NCBI GenBank assembly: GCA_029641185.1
Contig: JAPWGK010000028.1
Location: forward strand, 372,001 to 436,000
Reading direction: 5' to 3'
DNA length: 64,000 nt
Source of the DNA: Pseudofabraea citricarpa
Taxonomy: Eukaryota > Ascomycota > Leotiomycetes > Helotiales > Dermateaceae
The notes beneath the pieces were generated by a model, which saw only the letters and a list, made by a program, of their open reading frames with translations, had not been told where the DNA came from and did not search any database. The first letter of the stretch is position 1, and each line of letters opens with the position of its first letter. Shown one piece after another: positions 46,468 to 58,933 of the stretch. The position numbers were made by a program, and so were the translations under genes.

Positions 46468-47518
46468 CTTCGGGGTTCGTAGATGGTGGTTGCTGGGGAA
46501 TACATCACTTAACACCGTCTCGCCGGTTTACCCGAGAGCCAGGTCAGGTCTGCGAGAAGAAAGTATACGGGATGGGTAGACGGCCGTCGTTCTTTGCCCC
46601 AAGCAAGCAATGCAACTCTCTCGCAGCGGGGATGGGTAGATGTGGGCGTCCCGAGGGTAGATAGCAGATGACGGTCAAGAAAAAGAAGAAAGTGAGGGTA
46701 TCCAGGAATTCCGGATGGTGTAGGTCAGAGAGGAAGACACAAACAAGGAAGAGGAAGAAGTCGTCGATGTACAGTAGGTATGGTACAGTAGCGGCAATGG
46801 CCTAATGGTGGGGTGTTACGGTAGGACGGGGGGGATCCTGTCAAGCCAGAAGACCAGATGCCAAAATCAAAACCAAGGCACTTGTTACTTGTACAGTAAG
46901 CAACCAAGTAACCAAGCAACGACGAGCAGAGGGCAAGCAACACGAAGAGAAAAAAGTCAAAATAACGACTGGAGATGGTCAGGTTGTTGATCCCTTGCTC
47001 TTCTGGGGCTAGGAATGCGTAGTACGGGACTTGCTTACTTCCGGCAGACGAGGGGGGAACACACAGCCAGGTACATAGAAGAATAACAGCAAGTAGTATA
47101 TGAAGATGAGGTTCCCTTATCCACTTGCGGAAGAAAGAGAGACCAGTAGGGTGGGATGGGTCAATGGGCGATGAGGGGGGCTTATTGGGCGGCTCTGGCT
47201 CATCTTCTTTATCCTTCACGCTGCTCAATAGTCTTCAATTATCAATCTATTAGCTGGGCTTGCATTGTCTGTTCCGTTCTGTTCTGTTTCGTTTCGGCTC
47301 TTCCCTTTCCCTCTCGCTCTCGCCTCTCGTCTCTCGTCTGTCGTAAAAGGCTACTTTGAGGAAAGGCTGATTGATTGATGATGGCTGAAGAAGCCTGAAG
47401 CAGTCTCATACGAGCACCATCCAAGCACACTGCACACACTGGCCGACGATACAAGCACGCACTTGCAGCTCGGGACATCATTGTGACGGGGGGCGCAGCG
47501 GGACATTTTTCCATCACG

Positions 47519-47539
47519 CACACACACACACACACACAC
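47519..47539. repeat. (CA)n microsatellite
   Basis: About ten CA dinucleotides. Noncoding. Confidence 0.9.
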
Positions 47540-49706
47540 TATCTCTGACAGATCAGCCAAAAAGCCCAAACGACACGACGTCGACGTCGCATCGCATGAT
47601 GATGACCAGACTGTATGGACTCTACGGAGTACAGGAGTAGTCAGAGTTGAAGAATCTCACCTTCCCCTTCTCTCCATAAAACAGGCAAAGAGAGAGAAGA
47701 GATGATTTATCTTATCTTGCTCAACACTCTGATCCACTCGACTCGACTCGACAAGACAACTACCGTACTTATCCGTAGATCCCCCACTCCCTCGCTCCCC
47801 CTCGATTCTTCAATCGCCCGAGCAGGAGCCCGAGAGCGGAGACGAAAAACCAAAAGGAAATCTTGGGAGACATCTCCATCTCTCACCTCACTGGCCCCTC
47901 GAGCGTCTTGTTATCTGTTAGCCTCGGGTCGGCATTTGGAAATTGTGTCAACATGTCAGAGTTCACCAACCCAAGGTAGGGAGGAGCAGGGATAAAGGCA
48001 GATGAGCGAGTCAAGCTTAATTGATTGAGTTGATTGAGTTGACTGAAATCTCTTGGGTCTCATTAGTCAAGCTCACAACTGAACTACGGTAATTACCCTT
48101 CTTCTCGGCCTTTCAAAAATCATAACATTGGCACTATTGTCATTGCGGGGAAGAAGATATACTCCTATACTACAGATAGACAGATACCAAAAACAGTAAA
48201 AGACACAACTCCGATGTTTCCGGTCCCCTCCAATCCCCCCAATCCCCTTACCCCGATCCTCAAAGTCAATTCCAGAAACACGGGGAAAGACAATCACACA
48301 ACTTTGCTTCCTTGCTTGCTTGTTTGGTTGCTGCCTTGTCCTTCCTCTTTATGAAGCCCCGATCGATTCGTAATTCAGGCTGAAGAGCCCCATCCACATC
48401 CACATCCGCATCCACCTGTACTATAAAATAATATACAAAATTAAAATAAAAAAAATACCCGACCAACCCGAGCCCAATGATCAAATCACCACTAATCCTC
48501 AACTATTTACCCAACCCAACCCAATCCCAACCTAATCCCCAAGCCTCCACAACCCCTCCACAATCCAACCATCCCTCCACATCACATCGCATCACATCAC
48601 ATCATCCTTATCCGCATCCGCATCCAACAATCCCAAGATCTAGAGTGAGATGGGAACTCCCTTGCTTTCTTCCATGGCCCTTCTAGACGTCGACGTCGAC
48701 GCTTCTACCCTTCGGAAGACACAAGATTCCGAAGTCCATCGGCTCTTACACTCTCACATACACTCACACACACATACACCTTCCGGGAACGGGAACGGGG
48801 TATTTCACAACGATGGTAGCAAAAGCAAAAGCAAAAGCAACGCACGCACGCACGCATTCGCTTCCAAAACTCGATGGTCATTCATTGAATCATTCATCTA
48901 GACTCTCAGCTGTAGCTGTCGGTGAGATGGCATGGCATCATTGGCATGAGACCAGACCAGACCAGACCAGACAGCGCGTCGCGTCCTGTGGAGTCCCTTG
49001 AGGTCTTGGAGAGTTCTTGGATTTTTCTTGGGAGCAACTAGGCGTCGGCGTCGGGGTCTGGTATGGATAAATGAATGAGTGATTGAGTGATTGTCATACT
49101 CGTACGGCGCACGCCATACTTACTTACTTATGGCAACTGTCCAGTGTCCAGTGTTTATTACTGTACACAGCCTGAAGGGAGAATAATACCAGGCTGTGCT
49201 ATGGTACTGTAGAGAAGCTTCAACATCCCAAGCCTTCAACCCCCTTCGACCACTTCAAGGTTCATCCGTGTCTCGTCTCATGCCTAGCCATGTTTCTTTG
49301 CTTTGATCTCAGGTGGTCACGGCGGTCACCATCACTACGGTACTTAGTCACAGACGCAATCACTCACTCACTGCAGAGAAGAAGCTTCGAGACCTGCCTG
49401 ACGTGGGTTTCGGTTTTCGAGTGGGAAACCATAAATTCGACAGGAGACGTGCATGTTACAGTACTGTATGGATTTGCGCAACACTAGCAATAAAACTACG
49501 GTAACACCTAATACTGTACACAGCGAGTCGTGCGGTACTACAGCCATCACAGGTATTCGTCCGCACGTTAAAGACAAACTCCAAAAATTACCGTCCTGTG
49601 GGGTACACGGGACACTGGGCCACGGAACTACAGATAGTACACCTCATCAATTCATTCATGCTCAACATCTCACCTTGCGGCTCGCCGATGTAACTTCAAG
49701 TCATCA

Positions 49707-49728
49707 CCCCCCCCCCCCCCCCCCCCCC
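49707..49728. repeat. Poly-C homopolymer, 22 nt
   Basis: Uninterrupted run of 22 C on the plus strand, just beyond the 3' end of the App1-like gene. The exact length may be assembly-dependent. Confidence 0.9.
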
Positions 49729-49782
49729 GCGTCGGGTAAGCTCCGACCGATTGGTCGCCCGTCATGCCTCATGCCTTATGCC

Positions 49783-51161
49783 TCATGCGTGGATAGTGTC
49801 ATTGAGGATCTGATAACATTCCTCTGGCGTCTCGAAGAGATGCCAGATGTTCTTGGGGACGCCCTTAAAGGCCTTCTCGAAGCGTTCGGGCTCGTTCTTG
49901 GCCTCGATGCCAATAGCCGCTATGTCGGTCACTTTCCGGATCAGAATCAGATGAACCCAGCCTTTATTCTTCCGATATCTGTTCTCGTTAGTCGCGCCGC
50001 CTCGCTCACTATTAGACAGCCACGGCACTCACATATCACCATAAGCTTCGGGATCGGATTGTGTGGAATCGCCAATGCAGATCATCTTGCGCCGGGGAAA
50101 CCAAGTATGGATCTTAGTCATCCTCTCGACCTTGTAGTCCTCCGTTCCCAGCGTCAGGTTTGACAAGAGCCCTGCAAGATTCATCCAGCTGGCATCACGT
50201 AAGATCATCGTACCCTGAGGGAAGAAGCGCTGTCTAAACTCGCTCAGGAAACTATACAGGTTATAAGGCGATGCCGAGAGGTAGAACCATGGTGCCGTAT
50301 CAGTGATGAGGGTATGGAGGTAGGCATATAACTCGGGCATTCCTTGGACGGGCGTTGCTGGAGACACAAAAGTCGATCGCAAAATCCCAATCGGGTCACC
50401 CGTCTGCGTAATCTTAATTGTGTCGTCGATATCTGATCTGGTTAGTCGGGGTGTACGACATGCGTGTACAACATACCTGAGATCACAGCCCATCCTTCCG
50501 GCTCAGCATATACCGTCTTCATTTGCAAGACACCATTTGCGCCCTGAGGAACCTTTGCGACACTGGTAACCACCTCGCCCGGTCTCTTGTCTGGAAGCTT
50601 CTCAAGGTCGCTGCTGATGCCATGTCTACCACCAGGTCCCAACTTCAGTGGTGTGTTGTTGGCAAAATCCACATTTACAACGCGGCCCGGTAAGATGTTC
50701 TGCATAAAAGGCATCAAGCGATGCTGAATGGTAGCTTCTGCGGCATCTCCCTGGCCCAGACCAACCTTCTCAGCGATGTCTGCCACCACCGTGCTCACCT
50801 CTTTCCCCGTGTTCTGATCGAAAACAGCGGCCACGAACTCTGCCTCCCACTGATTGGTTTGTAGGTTGCGGTATGCCGTGTTATCAAGGAGCCATACCGT
50901 GTCGCGCTCTGTAATCTGCTTCGGCAGCGGGTTCAAGGGACCCAGGTACGAGAGAAGGTTGCTTGCTTCTGAGGGGCGGTCATCTGAAGGCTTGGGTCTG
51001 ACCCGGGTGTCGGGAAGTTTCGACTCGGTGTCGTGGAATCCTCGTTCCTTGCGGGTGCGTGTCTCCATCTCGGATTCGCGATAGTTCACGGTTCTAGCCT
51101 GGGCTCCCTCCATGACATCTTCCGCCTTTTGAATGGCGGTATTCATGACTTTGCGGATCAT
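49783..51161 (-). CDS. App1-like phosphatidate phosphatase
   Basis: HAD-type phosphatase of the App1 (DUF2183) family, which dephosphorylates phosphatidate in membrane and actin-linked processes in yeast. Exons 50477-51161, 50033-50432 and 49783-49978 give 426 aa. The catalytic DxDxT motif is DIDDTIK, formed across the first intron. The second acidic motif is ICIGDSTQSDPEAYGD, also spanning an intron. The APP1 helper region (VSPATPVQGMPELYAYLH; FYLSASPYNLYSFLSEF) is present. The N-terminal about 230 aa contain LGPLNPLPKQI and DTVWLLDNTAYRN. I start at ATG 51161. A short extra 5' exon from ATG 51309 (MANDELRVQA) is possible, but I could not place its donor and acceptor with confidence. Confidence 0.86.
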
Positions 51162-51683
51162 TGGAAGACGCTCTGATTGTAAGTTCTGGCGAGGGGTTTC
51201 GTAGGTGAGGGGAGAGAGATGGGGAGAAGTAGAAGAGCTGTAGGGATAGCAGAATAGGCAGCGATAGCACAATATACTCAGCTTGCACTCGTAGCTCGTC
51301 GTTGGCCATCAGCCGCACCTACCTGATGACATGCCATTCTGTCATCATGCGCCGCCCGCCACGGGGAGATCAGGTCGATGGCTATTCTTGCAGTGTTTGC
51401 GACGGCTGATCATGTTTCACGCATGATCCAAGCCGTTGGGTGCAACGCTATGGAGGCACCTGCAGTATTGGCGATGCGAAACTGGTACAGGACAGAGAAT
51501 CTTCTCAGGGGCAGCGGCACGAGGGGGGTTTTGGTGGGTGGAGAGAAGAGGGGGGAGAAATGTCATTATGTCATGGTTGGGTTGGAAGTGTAGAAGTTGT
51601 CGCTTGCTGTGGCTGATTCGCCTGAGAGACAGACCCCCTGGGCGGTACCTGGTCTGGTCTGGCTTCCTGGGCCGTGATATCAA

Positions 51684-51719
51684 CCATAACCATAGCCGTA
51701 ACCGTAACCATAACCTTAA
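51684..51719. repeat. Degenerate (CCRTAA)6 hexamer array
   Basis: Six hexamers in a row: CCATAA, CCATAG, CCGTAA, CCGTAA, CCATAA, CCTTAA. It resembles, but is not, the fungal telomere complement CCCTAA. Confidence 0.85.
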
Positions 51720-52216
51720 GACGACTACCTACAAGAGAGGAAGCCCAGGACTTGCTATCTTTGCATCTCCCGGTCAGCAGAGGTGATGGCCGGAGGGGGG
51801 TGCACATCGATACAGTCAGGACAGTACTGGGCCACGAAGCAAGTGCTTGGCCCGCCACTCGAGCAACCCCCTATCGCTCTCTCTCTTTCTCTCTCTTATG
51901 CTCTGGGCCTTGATCTCCTCGACTGCTACATTCACGTTACTGGATGTGGTATCGGGGACATCAGAGGAGCCTATGGGGTACGGACGAGGTATGCGTCCTG
52001 TCATCTGGAGACCGTGAAGTATCATGGGCCAGACGCGTCGATGTTAGTAGAGCGTGTCGATGGGGGTTGTGGCATCAAATCAGACAGAAGCTATAGCGGT
52101 GTTTCTGGTGTTGACACAGGGAGCATCCTGCGATGCGACTCGCGTGGTATTATACTTCTCAGCGCGGGTGGACGTCTTCTGCGCTGTCATGGCCACACTG
52201 CCACACTGCCACGAAG

Positions 52217-52237
52217 TTTGCAGTTTGCAGTTTGCAG
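52217..52237. repeat. Heptamer repeat (TTTGCAG)3
   Basis: Three exact tandem heptamers. Noncoding. Confidence 0.9.
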
Positions 52238-52759
52238 TGGCCAACTCCAGCCCAATCTTCCATTTCATGTGCATCATATGCAAGTGATTGATTGCCCAAC
52301 GTGCGAATCCTTTGGATTTTTGGGAGCGAGCAGAGAAGCGGTGGCAGTTTATTGGAGAAGGGGGGGCCAACCGAGCCAATGACGGGGTGCATGCAGTGGG
52401 TCATGGCAGAGTGGCTCGATTGGAAACAGCAAAGCTGCTACTGAGGACCGTCGCCTTCATAAGAGCCAAAGGGTTTGTGCAAGTCGAGTCGGTCTGTCTG
52501 TCTGTCTATCAACCCTCACCAGCGCTGCATTTATTTATATCAGACTCCGAGATCCACTCTGGCATCTGTCTTGTCTTCTCTTCTCCTCTTCTCTCCTTGC
52601 GTGATCGAAGAAGCCTGGTGATAACAGCAGCCGAGCTGGCACCAAATAAGCGACACAGAACACACAAACACACGCCAGCCAGCCATCCATCCATCCATCC
52701 ATCATCACCCATCGCCACGTCAAGTGGGACCGACAACCTAACCTCGCGAAGACGACGGC

Positions 52760-53440
52760 ATGTGCACGCACACCACATATCTCTTCACGTCGACTCGGTG
52801 CGAGCAGGCGAAGGATAAACGCCATCGCTACAAAGAGATCCGCTACCAGCTGTGCAAGGACAGCGTCGGCCTGGTGCCCTGCAACAACACGCGGCCCGAA
52901 GAGGGCCAGGCCGATGTGTTTCGCGGCAAGAGGAGCGACCCATGTCCCGTCTGCCGCCAGCTCCACGAAGCGAAGGAGGCATATCAGCTCGCGAAGAAGG
53001 AGTACCAGCACGCCGTCAAGGCCGCCAGCTCCTTCGTCACAGGCCGATGGGTGAGCGCCGTAATGTCCCTCCGAGAATCGTGAAGCGGAAGCTAAGACGC
53101 GTCGCAGCAAAAGAACGGCGAGACCTACCACTCGGACAACTCGGTCCACTACCAGCCGTACATGGCCCTGCCGCCGTCGTCAACCCCCGACGAGCCCTCT
53201 GCGGCTCCGGCTCCGGCTCTCGAGATGTCTGACTCCTACGTCTGCCCCAGCTACTACATCTGTGGCAAGAACAGGAAGCATTCGTGTCTCTGCACCATAG
53301 CCCAGACGGAAGATCCAGATCACCTGTGTGACGAGAGTTGTGAGCGCGTCATCCCCTTCTACACCGAAGCGTGCGGCAGCGACCACACGCACCACTGGCC
53401 CTGCGAGCTGCCCGAGGTGAAGACCTTGACCGCCGCCTAG
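52760..53440 (+). CDS. Cys/His-rich hypothetical protein
   Basis: Exons 52760-53050 and 53108-53440, both phase 0, give 207 aa. The intron has GTGAGC at the donor, GCTAAGAC at the branch site and CGCAG at the acceptor. The protein is soluble with scattered cysteines and histidines, some spaced like zinc ligands: SDPCPVCRQLHEAKEAY (CPxC) in exon 1, and CPSYYICGKNRKHSCLC with later CDESC and DHTHHWPCELP in exon 2. There is no signal peptide. Many filamentous fungi encode small proteins beginning MCT with this Cys pattern, none with known function. Zinc binding is inference. Confidence 0.72.
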
Positions 53441-54844
53441 CCATCTGATCTCTCGACGAGAGTGGCTGTGCATGTATGTTAGGTATGTATTGGGTCCATG
53501 GTGTATCTATAGGGCGAGGCGAAAGGGGGCTTCTCATTAGGTTGCTGCTTCGCGGGAGTTAGTTTCATTAGACCATCAACATTATCCTGGAAGGAGTTTC
53601 GGCGTTCCCTTACGACCTCGATATGATATGTTGTACAATGATTCTACCAGGCTTTTAGGATGGGGTTCGGGCTATGGCATGCTAAGATGAACTCGCAAGA
53701 GTTTCTACGTGGTGAAACGGGGTTTGGATTATCGCATAGTAACGTGGCATCGCAAGAGGGTCCACCTGATGAGACGGAATTTCATGACATACCTATTTAT
53801 CTGATCTTACATCATATTCCTCACCGAATGACATTTTTATATTTTCATGCACTACTCACTGTATCGCCAGAGATTTGGAAAAAGAAAGGTTGACAATCTT
53901 GCTGGGACTCTTTGGCTGAGATGACATGATCGCTCACGTGTCCCTTCTCACCAAGCCCAGCTACATTGACCTAATCCCACGCTGTATACCCTACCCCTCT
54001 ATTATATGCCCACAAGATGCTTGTCTCATCGTCTCCTGAACCTCGCACACACTAAAGAAGCAGACAGCAAGAGCATAGATAGCATGCTCTAGAGCCTATT
54101 TCTTTCCCGCCTTGCGGAGCATCCCCACTTACATCTCATGTGCCCGACCTCTCACAAGCGCCAGTTGCGATTTCCAATTTCATGCAAAGATGAACCTCGT
54201 TGTTCATGTGGGCGGGCAGGGAACCCAAGAGAAGAAGAAGCAGAAGAATAAAAGAGGATGAAGAAAGACAACATCTTCACATCCTTCCTCGGCCATGGCC
54301 CTGTCATCTCTCTTTCTCTCCTCTTTTCTGTTCCACGAGGAAGATGCTAGTAGAAGACAGAAAGAAAAGACAACCCGAGAGATGTTCCATCTTCTTGATC
54401 GCTCAATCAATCGATCGAGCAGTTCGAGAAAATAAATGGTCGCGTAGAGGAATCGGGGTTGGGTGTCGCTTATTTTTCCGTCGGGAGGAAGGGGGGAAAG
54501 GGGGTGCGAGACAGGGTTTAGGGATTTTATCTAGTTGGAATAGAAACGGCGAATATCTTTTATTTCAAGGAATGGTTTTAGCATTTTCGGTCGGGTAAGG
54601 AATTCAGGGTTCTCAATAGGGAAGAGGGCTCGAGAAAGAGATGTACTCTCTTGCGTTTCGTAGCTTTCACATTAAGTCAAGCGAGGCGAAGGAGAGGCAG
54701 AGTTAATCAGATCATCAGTCATTCAAATTCATTCATCTCAGTAGCAGGATATCAGTAAGCCTCCCACTCCCATACTCATATATGCACATCTCAACTCCCA
54801 ACCCCAAGAACCCAAAACCAAAATACCCCCCAAAAACCCCAAAA
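53441..54844. other. Convergent intergenic region
   Basis: 3' flanks of the Cys/His-rich gene and the MFS gene. No coding or RNA signal recognised. Confidence 0.5.
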
Positions 54845-56872
54845 TCAAACTCCCAACTTCCTCTCCCCCGGTGGTTTCGCTTCTCCCCCAACCTTGCCCT
54901 GCAACCTCTTCGCGACATTATTGCCCAAGAACTTCTCCATATTCGGCACAAAACACGCCGCGACAATCAGGAGGACGGAGAAGGGGATGGTAGCATAGAA
55001 GACAGTACGGAAGCTCATAACGTAGGCCCTCGTAACAGCAGCACCGACCTTGGCGATGATGGAGGGCGTGATGTCAGGAACGGCATTGAAACTGCCCGTG
55101 GTGAGACCGGTATAGAGAGCCGTGAGAGAAGAAGCAGGGAGGCCGGCGTCCAGCGCAGCGGGCGTCACGAGCGCAGGGAGGTAGGTAGAGACTTTGTTCG
55201 TGAGGATCGTCACGTAGAGAGCTTGTGCGACGGCGCCGCCGAGGGCGCGGATACTCCCCAGCACGCCCGTCGCGAGCCCGATGTCCTGCGGCTCAATGAC
55301 CAGCGTCACGCCTGGGAAGGTGATATTGTCGACGTAGCCGATTGCCCAGCAGCCGAGCACGCCGAGCGCGATGAAGGTCGAGTGGTTGTCGGGCGAGAGC
55401 GAGATCAGGCCGGCCGTGAAGGCGAAGGCCAGACAGCTCATGATGATGGTCTGCCACTTCACTTTAGGGATGTACGAGATGCCGATTCCGCCGCATACTT
55501 GACCGAGGAGAATGCCACCGCCGACTACAGAGGACTGCCAGCCGATCGCTTTCACGTCCGTCGTGTACACGGTCCCGATTATCGTCGGCCACAGGATCGT
55601 CATGCTATAATATACCATGGCGCCGATGCACGCGCACGCTACGATTGCGCAGTAGCCGACGTTGCGGAAGAGACGTGGTGGGATCAGTGCTCCGTGGCCT
55701 TTGTTGCTGATGTATGATTCTGTTGCTGTTTAGCTGGGCTTGGTAGGGAGGTATATCAGACAGATAACTTACCATAAACCCCGAGAACAATCATCAATAC
55801 ACCCCCCACGACAATGGTGCTCACCACTTCTGCGCTCTTCCATGCGTATGCCTGACCTCCCCAAGAAAGACCGATGAGGAAAAGCACCGTGCCTGAACAG
55901 AAGAGAAACATGCCGATAAAGTCAAGTTCCTTAAACTGCTGCCATTTGGTTTTCCCCTGTACGTGTAGTTGACTGTAGGTTGGTGGATGGTAGAGGAACT
56001 GATAGAGGACAAGAGAAACAACCGAGAGAATAATTCCCAGATAGTATGACCACCTCCAGCCAGCTGAGGTGTATAGAATAAACGAGCGAGCAATGATGGG
56101 GCCGAAGACTACTGAGGTCAGAGAGGAAAGTATACAGTTTACAAGGATGACTTGCCTGCAAATGGCATAGAAGATAAAAAGACAAGTGTGACGATTGGAC
56201 CTCTCTGCTTATTTGGTACCAGTTCACCAAGGATAATTCCGAAACTCACTGCCATGTATTAGCATCATATCTAGACTTTCAAGAAGTCAAACACTTACAT
56301 TGACCAGCCGCTGCAATTCCGTTACAGAGATTGGCACCGATTAAGGTATTGATGGTCTGAGCCGTGCAACCAATGACACAGCCAATAAGACCCAAGAAAG
56401 AAGTCCCCATAACCATCCATTTCCGACCGAAGATATCTGACAGACGTCCCACGAGCAGGAAGCCCACGGCAGTTCCCAACGTCCAAACGGTGGCGACCCA
56501 ATTGAGATTTGCCGACGGGCCAATATCCTCGTTGATCAGCAAGAGCGTATTGGCGGGTAAGACCCAGCCCAAGTAAGCACAGATACTCGCACAGCATACC
56601 GCCTATTTTGGACTTAGTGAGTGAAGTTTCTTTTCTTCATTTTTTGAATTGAGAGGAGCACTTACAACGACTGTGCCGATGAACTGTACACTGTAGAAAT
56701 ATCCCGGTGGCATCTCATCGAGATCACCACCAAACGCCTTGGCATCAACATAATCGACTGTCCCATCCGTATGTGTCTGCTGAACGGCATTCTTCTCTGT
56801 CGTCGTGGTCCGATTCATCTCATCGACATGTTCAGTAGTAGCGCCCATCTCGAAATCCTTCTCTACTGACAT
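54845..56872 (-). CDS. TRI12-type MFS transporter (DHA14 family)
   Basis: Drug/metabolite efflux-type MFS transporter of the fungal TRI12 family, plasma membrane, 14 helices. Exons 56666-56872, 56299-56602, 56156-56248, 55773-56108 and 54845-55719 give 604 aa with matching phases. Motifs include GRLSDIFGRKWMVMGTSFLG (MFS motif A), LGELVPNKQRGPIVTLVFL and GWRWSYYLGIILSVVSLVL. The late helices include NITFPGVTLVIEPQDIGLAT, as expected. The acidic N-terminus (MSVEKDFEMGATTE) is cytosolic. The third intron begins GCAAGT (56155 on the plus strand) and no GT gives the right phase; its acceptor could be CAG or the TAG three bases later. The latter yields the family's FAVFGP. The substrate is not deducible; no biosynthetic cluster is adjacent. 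Confidence 0.9.
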
Positions 56873-58933
56873 GATAAACCTTCCTGGCTGAGACTTGTCG
56901 ACAAGGAAAATGCCAATGCAACAACAATGAGGACGACATATCACTAGATATATAGCAGAAGGATGGGATTTACCCGTTGCCCATCACTACTACAGAATCA
57001 GAATCAGTCTGCGCGCTTCGATCTAGACCCTTCGCCGCACGTGGAAAAGCGCATCCAGAAGCATGCGGGGTATGTGGGGAGGAGGAGAAGCTAGAGCACA
57101 ATAGAGAAGCAAGAAAGGAGAGGGAGTGAGAGCTAGAACAGAGACCTGGTGGTGTTGACCCCGGCGTATCTGCGGTCCAGAAATGCTGGGGCAGAGCAGT
57201 ACAAGTCGACCTCGAACATGCTGATGGGGCTCAAACATTGGTCAGAGGATGCAGGGTCAGTCGGGAGATAGACCTGCGTGCTTTAGATCATGCGGCAGAC
57301 ACGCCGGACCAGGAAATCAGTCGCGCGAATGGCTTCGGAAAACATTAGCCTGGCCAGAGCTACTCACAGTGGCTGAACGCCTGCGCAAGCCACTCGGCAT
57401 CCACGAGAACCCAGTTGAATGGATATGCACCACTTGTGGCATATCAAAGAGTCAAGCTTCCGTCATCTTGCAAGGAATTCCCAAGGGGAGAATATGTCAG
57501 ACTGGATTTGAACCTAACTTCGAGTCAGATTGTGGCATTGTATGGAGGTTGAACCTGGATGGTTTCTCGGAGACTGCCATGATTCGAGGCTAACCTTGTT
57601 TCCCTTGAGTGGAACGCTATCCCACAAGACCGTACTGGACAACTTGCTATGAAAATCTTTTGTATCGACTTGGGATTTTAGTACGAATTGATGTTAAGGA
57701 TCTACATATCTAGTATAGAATGGTCGGACGAGCGCTGGGAACTGTCCAGAGCCATTTGGAGTAGAGCTAAGCGACCAATGTCCCCAAGTCCCCGTGGCCA
57801 ATGTAGTTTCTTGGGTTTAGAAAAAAATAAAGGAAAATAAGCGGAACTGGCTACTAGGAATAAGATCTTTTAGGTGAGTAGGTATTCTTGTAAGATAGGG
57901 GAATAATACCTGCACTTGTAATACATCCGATTCTATACATTAAACGACACACATGCTACTAAACCATCCGCCCAAGGATCTCTTGCAAACAATGCCGCAA
58001 GAATGCTGCTACCTCTGACAAAGTGACAATTAAAAACCTACAATACCCCGGATCAAGACAACCGAGCTACAGTCCCCGAGTACTAAGGAAACACCCCAGA
58101 CGCGGCTCTGATGGCTCTGGAGAGGCACCTACCCGTCACTGAGGCCCAGACTGTCTCGGGTCGCAGATCCTCTCCTTTGGGCTGACAAGGACGAGATTTG
58201 TCAATGGAATTTCCCCAGATCTCCAGATTTGCGACGCCTGGGACGTAGGATCATCCAATCCAGGCTATGGTCTGGAAGGGATCAGCAGTGGCTGAAAACA
58301 CCTCTCGGTGTTATGCAACACAGACCACATGGACTTGTCTACGTTAACCCTTGCACTTGCGGGCACAGATTTCAAGAGGGACAAGCAAATACAATTGTCC
58401 TTCATGCATTGGCTGGTCACTTAACAATCACTGGTACGTCTGAAGACTTTAATTGTACTTTCTGTTATTATTATCATAGGAATGATTACAGAGTGGGTTT
58501 GGTTAAGGGTCAATCTCGATTCTCCTCCCCTCCAGCATTATCATCCCCTTCGGATCATTCGTCAAAAGCCATGATGCTATGCATTATAAGAAAAAGGGAA
58601 ATATCGAACACTTAACGCAATGCGAACCAACGCATAGATGTCGTCAGATGAGCAGCCCAACCGAACCCATCCATCCCTTGAAAATGCAAAAGAGTATCGC
58701 ATCCGCATGAGACCCGCTTGAAAAAAAGTGCTGAACTTTTTGATACCACAAGACATACGAAAAGGCTGATGAGAATAGGAGGCGAGATAGAGTACAAGGT
58801 CTTGGGGCCACAAGAACCAGAAGGTAGTCAGTGGTGACTAAATATGGTACACCGTCGAAGCTTCTTTGTTCGGGAGTTGGAGAGTGCTCGAGTCGACGTT
58901 TTGCGAAAATAGGAAATGAGAGTCAAGAGGTTT
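56873..58933. other. Intergenic region, no supported gene
   Basis: About 2 kb between tandem minus-strand genes. Open frames near 57249-57593 and 58229-58615 lack domains and splice support. Confidence 0.5.

Larger units (their letters stand above)
46468..49782. other. Long intergenic region, no supported gene
   Basis: About 3.3 kb. A minus-strand open frame at 46725-47228 has two hydrophobic stretches (LHILLAVILLCTWLCV and YFDFFLFVLLALCSSLLG) but no ATG; it could be an exon of a small membrane protein with an unseen 5' exon. A CA dinucleotide run lies at 47519-47539, an AAAAGC/CACG repeat cluster near 48820-48860, and a poly-C run at 49707-49728. Confidence 0.45.
51162..52759. other. Intergenic region, no supported gene
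   Basis: Divergent region between the App1-like gene and the Cys/His-rich protein gene. It holds the hexamer array at 51684-51719, TTTGCAG repeats at 52217-52237, and CATC/ATCC repeats near 52685-52705. Confidence 0.5.
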
